Positions 61,932-64,000 of a stretch of DNA of 64,000 bases are shown here, in pieces; the first letter of the stretch is position 1, and each line of letters begins with the position of its first letter. The notes beneath the pieces are model-generated. The model made no database searches, was not told the DNA's origin, and saw only the letters and a list, made by a program, of their open reading frames with translations. Where the stretch lies: assembly GCA_964017185.1 (NCBI GenBank), contig OZ024869.1:3680501-3744500 (forward strand), given 5' to 3'. This stretch comes from Rugalucina vietnamica. Lineage: Eukaryota > Mollusca > Bivalvia > Lucinida > Lucinidae. Position numbers and translations under genes: made by a program.

Positions 61932-64000
61932 TTATTTCTTGAATAGTGCTGATGTGTGTTGGTGAGTTCTTTGATGGCTGACTAGGCCAATTCTGGCTCT
62001 AAACTGTCGGTTGCAAGTAGAGCAAGTCAATGTCATAGAGTCTGCTGGTGGCACATTTGTTTTGGCTTTGCGCTCTCTTCGCTTTCTTTCAGCTTCACAG
62101 ATTCTCTTCTTTTCATAGAGAGCTGCTCCTTTGTTGATGAGACCTCGCCACTTTGATCGCTCCTGTGCAGTCTGTTCCCAGGACCCCATTGGTATTTCGA
62201 AATCCTTCAGAGAGGATTTGAGGGTGTCTTTGTAGCGTTTCTTCTGGCCACCTTGAGAGCGCTTTCCCTCCTGTAGTTCTCCATAGAAAACTTTCTTTGG
62301 AAGTCGCGCATCAGGCATTCTTATAACATGGCCAGTCCATCTTAGCTGTGCTAGCTTTAAGACTGTATGCATGCTTTGCATCCCTGCTTTCCTCAGGACC
62401 TCTGTGTCTGGAATCTTGTCCTGCCACTTGATTTTTAACAACTTTCTCAAACAGCTTAAGTGGAAATGGTTAAGTCTCTTTGCATGGCGTTGGTATACTG
62501 TCCAGGTCTCACATGCATACAAGAGGGTTGGCAGTACCACAGCCTTGTAGACTTTCAGCTTGGTGTCAAGCTTGATTCCATTTCGCTCCCAGACATTTGC
62601 ACGGAGTCTTCCGAATGCCACACTAGCTTTTGCAATTCTGGCAGTGATCTCATCATCAATATGCACTGCTCTGGAGAGAGTGCTTCCCAGGTAGGTGAAC
62701 TTGTCAACAACTTTCAGTTTTTGCCCATTCACAGTGATGGTTGGTTCATTATATGGTTTTCCGGGGGCTGGTTGGTGTACAACCTCTGTCTTTTTTGTGC
62801 TGATTGTGAGATCATAGTTATCACATGACTGTGAGACTTGATCCATGGCTCTTTGCATTTTTGCCTCTGTGTTGGCATTCTTATCCATATCATCTGCATA
62901 GAGGAGCTCATCTAGCACATCAGTCTGGACCTTAGTTTTGGCTTGCAACCTTCTGAGGTTGAATATGTTGCCATCAAAACGGTACCTGATTGGAAAACCA
63001 GTGTCACTGTCCTGAAAAGCATCCATAAGCATGGCAGAAAACATCATGCTGAAAAGTGTTGGTGCCAGAACACAGCCTTGTTTGACCCCATTTGTTACTT
63101 CAAATGGTTCAGAGAACTCTCCATCATTTTGCACACGTGCCTGCATGCCATCATGAAACTGCCGCACCATAGCTATAAATCTGGGTGGACAGCCAAACTT
63201 GGCCATGATTTTCCAGAGTCCATCACGACTAACAGTGTCAAAAGCTTTGGTGAGGTCAACAAACGTCATGTATAGATCTACATTCTGTTCTTGGCATTTC
63301 TCCTGAAGCTGTCTTGCTGTGAAGATCATGTCTATTGTCCCTCTGTCTTTTCTGAATCCACATTGACTTTCTGGGATAAGTCCCGTCTGATCAAGATGAG
63401 CATTCAGACGATTTAACAGAATTTTTGCAAGTATCTTCCCAGCAATTGATAGGAGGGAGATGCCTCTGTGATTGTCACAGACTTGAGGATTTCCTTTCCG
63501 TTTGTATAGGTGGATTATGGATGCATCCTTAAATTCTTGTGGGATAGCCTCCTTCCTCCACATACAGTGAAACAACTCTGTCAGTTTCTCTGCCATGGGT
63601 AGCCCCCCAGCCTTGTAAACTTCGGCAGGAATTGCATCTGCACCTGGGGCTTTGCCAGATGATAGTTGTTGAACTGCGTTTCTTGTTTCCGTAACGGTAG
63701 GAAATTCATCCAACAGAACGTTGCACTCTATCTGTGGAAGTCTGTTGATTGCATCCTGATTGATGCTTGATGGTCGATTAAGCACACTATTGAAGTGTTC
63801 CGCCCACCTTTCCAAGATAGCTTCTTTATCTGTGAGAAGAGTGTTTCCATCTGCACTGAGCAATGTGGTGGCTCCAGAACTCTTTGGACCATAAATGGTT
63901 TTCAGTGCATCATGAAATTTCTTCATGTCCTTTCTATCCGCAAAAGACTGAATTTCTTCTGTTTTCTTCCTCAGCCAGGAATCTTGCATGTCCCTAAGCT
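61932..64000 (-). mobile_element. LINE ORF2, reverse transcriptase with C-terminal C2H2 motif (5' part outside the window)
   Basis: Open frame from the window edge to TGA-side base 61932, about 689 codons; codons before the first Met (LRD) are open, so the frame continues upstream, where the endonuclease would be. RT motifs: KAPGADAIPAEVYK, HRGISLLSIAGKILAKIL, FVDLTKAFDTVSR (motif A), GVKQGCVLAPTLFS, and LLYADDMDKN (YADD). Then YLGSTLSRAVHIDDEI, LLYACETWTVYQRHAKRLN and HLSCLRKLLKIKWQDKIPD. The end is CSTCNRQFRARIGLVSHQRT, a C-x2-C-x12-H-x3-H finger. No stop or frameshift is seen, so it may be young. It lies in the first PAN2 intron of the window, same strand as PAN2. Clade not assigned. Confidence 0.9.

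Noticed and set aside
62460..63275. + strand frames over the LINE
   Set aside because: Antisense shadows of the reverse transcriptase frame.

Overview
The window is animal nuclear DNA: AT-rich, with spliced genes (GT-AG introns), a tRNA-derived SINE, LINE remnants and a dense population of short inverted-repeat elements. The architecture (tandem core, ACGG-type microsatellite and 3' hairpin elements, plus the many GAGCC-ended MITEs) fits a mollusc, most likely a bivalve. That assignment is inference from general knowledge of such genomes; no marker gene in the window settles it.

Two real genes run towards each other. On the + strand, 5.7-18.3 kb holds about 16 exons of a single-pass receptor tyrosine-kinase-like protein: a cysteine-poor ectodomain, a fibronectin-III-like exon, a transmembrane helix and a kinase domain. 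The kinase motifs HRD and DFG read HRR and GFG, so it looks like a receptor pseudokinase. Its first exons are not securely found. On the - strand, 60.6-35.9 kb holds 18 exons of PAN2, the nuclease subunit of the PAN2-PAN3 poly(A) deadenylase: linker, inactive UCH domain and DEDDh exonuclease through to the stop codon. The N-terminal WD40 exons lie beyond base 64000. This PAN2 carries a Lys/Glu-rich insert and a CCCH finger that I do not see in vertebrate PAN2 as I remember it.

The first 4.6 kb has no supported exon and no recognised repeat. It is T/G-rich on the + strand and ends at AATAAA hexamers, so it may be a long 3' UTR of an upstream gene. The interval 18.3-35.9 kb between the two gene ends is mostly mobile DNA. 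It contains a broken CR1-like LINE with a TA-duplicating element inserted in it, SINEs, a lone C2H2 zinc-finger first exon at 25.9 kb, and a nested pile of tandem-core elements at 28.4-33.7 kb. The PAN2 introns are packed with MITEs, several ending within 30 nt of a 5' splice site. The far right end (61.9-64 kb) is the 3' part of a second LINE.

The most notable observations are: the receptor pseudokinase; the zinc finger and charged insert in PAN2; the habit of elements to sit just inside PAN2 donor sites, with one element supplying the PAN2 stop codon; and a shared blueprint (5' arm copy, tandem core, GGAC-type microsatellite, 3' hairpin, A-run) used by several element families with unrelated sequences.
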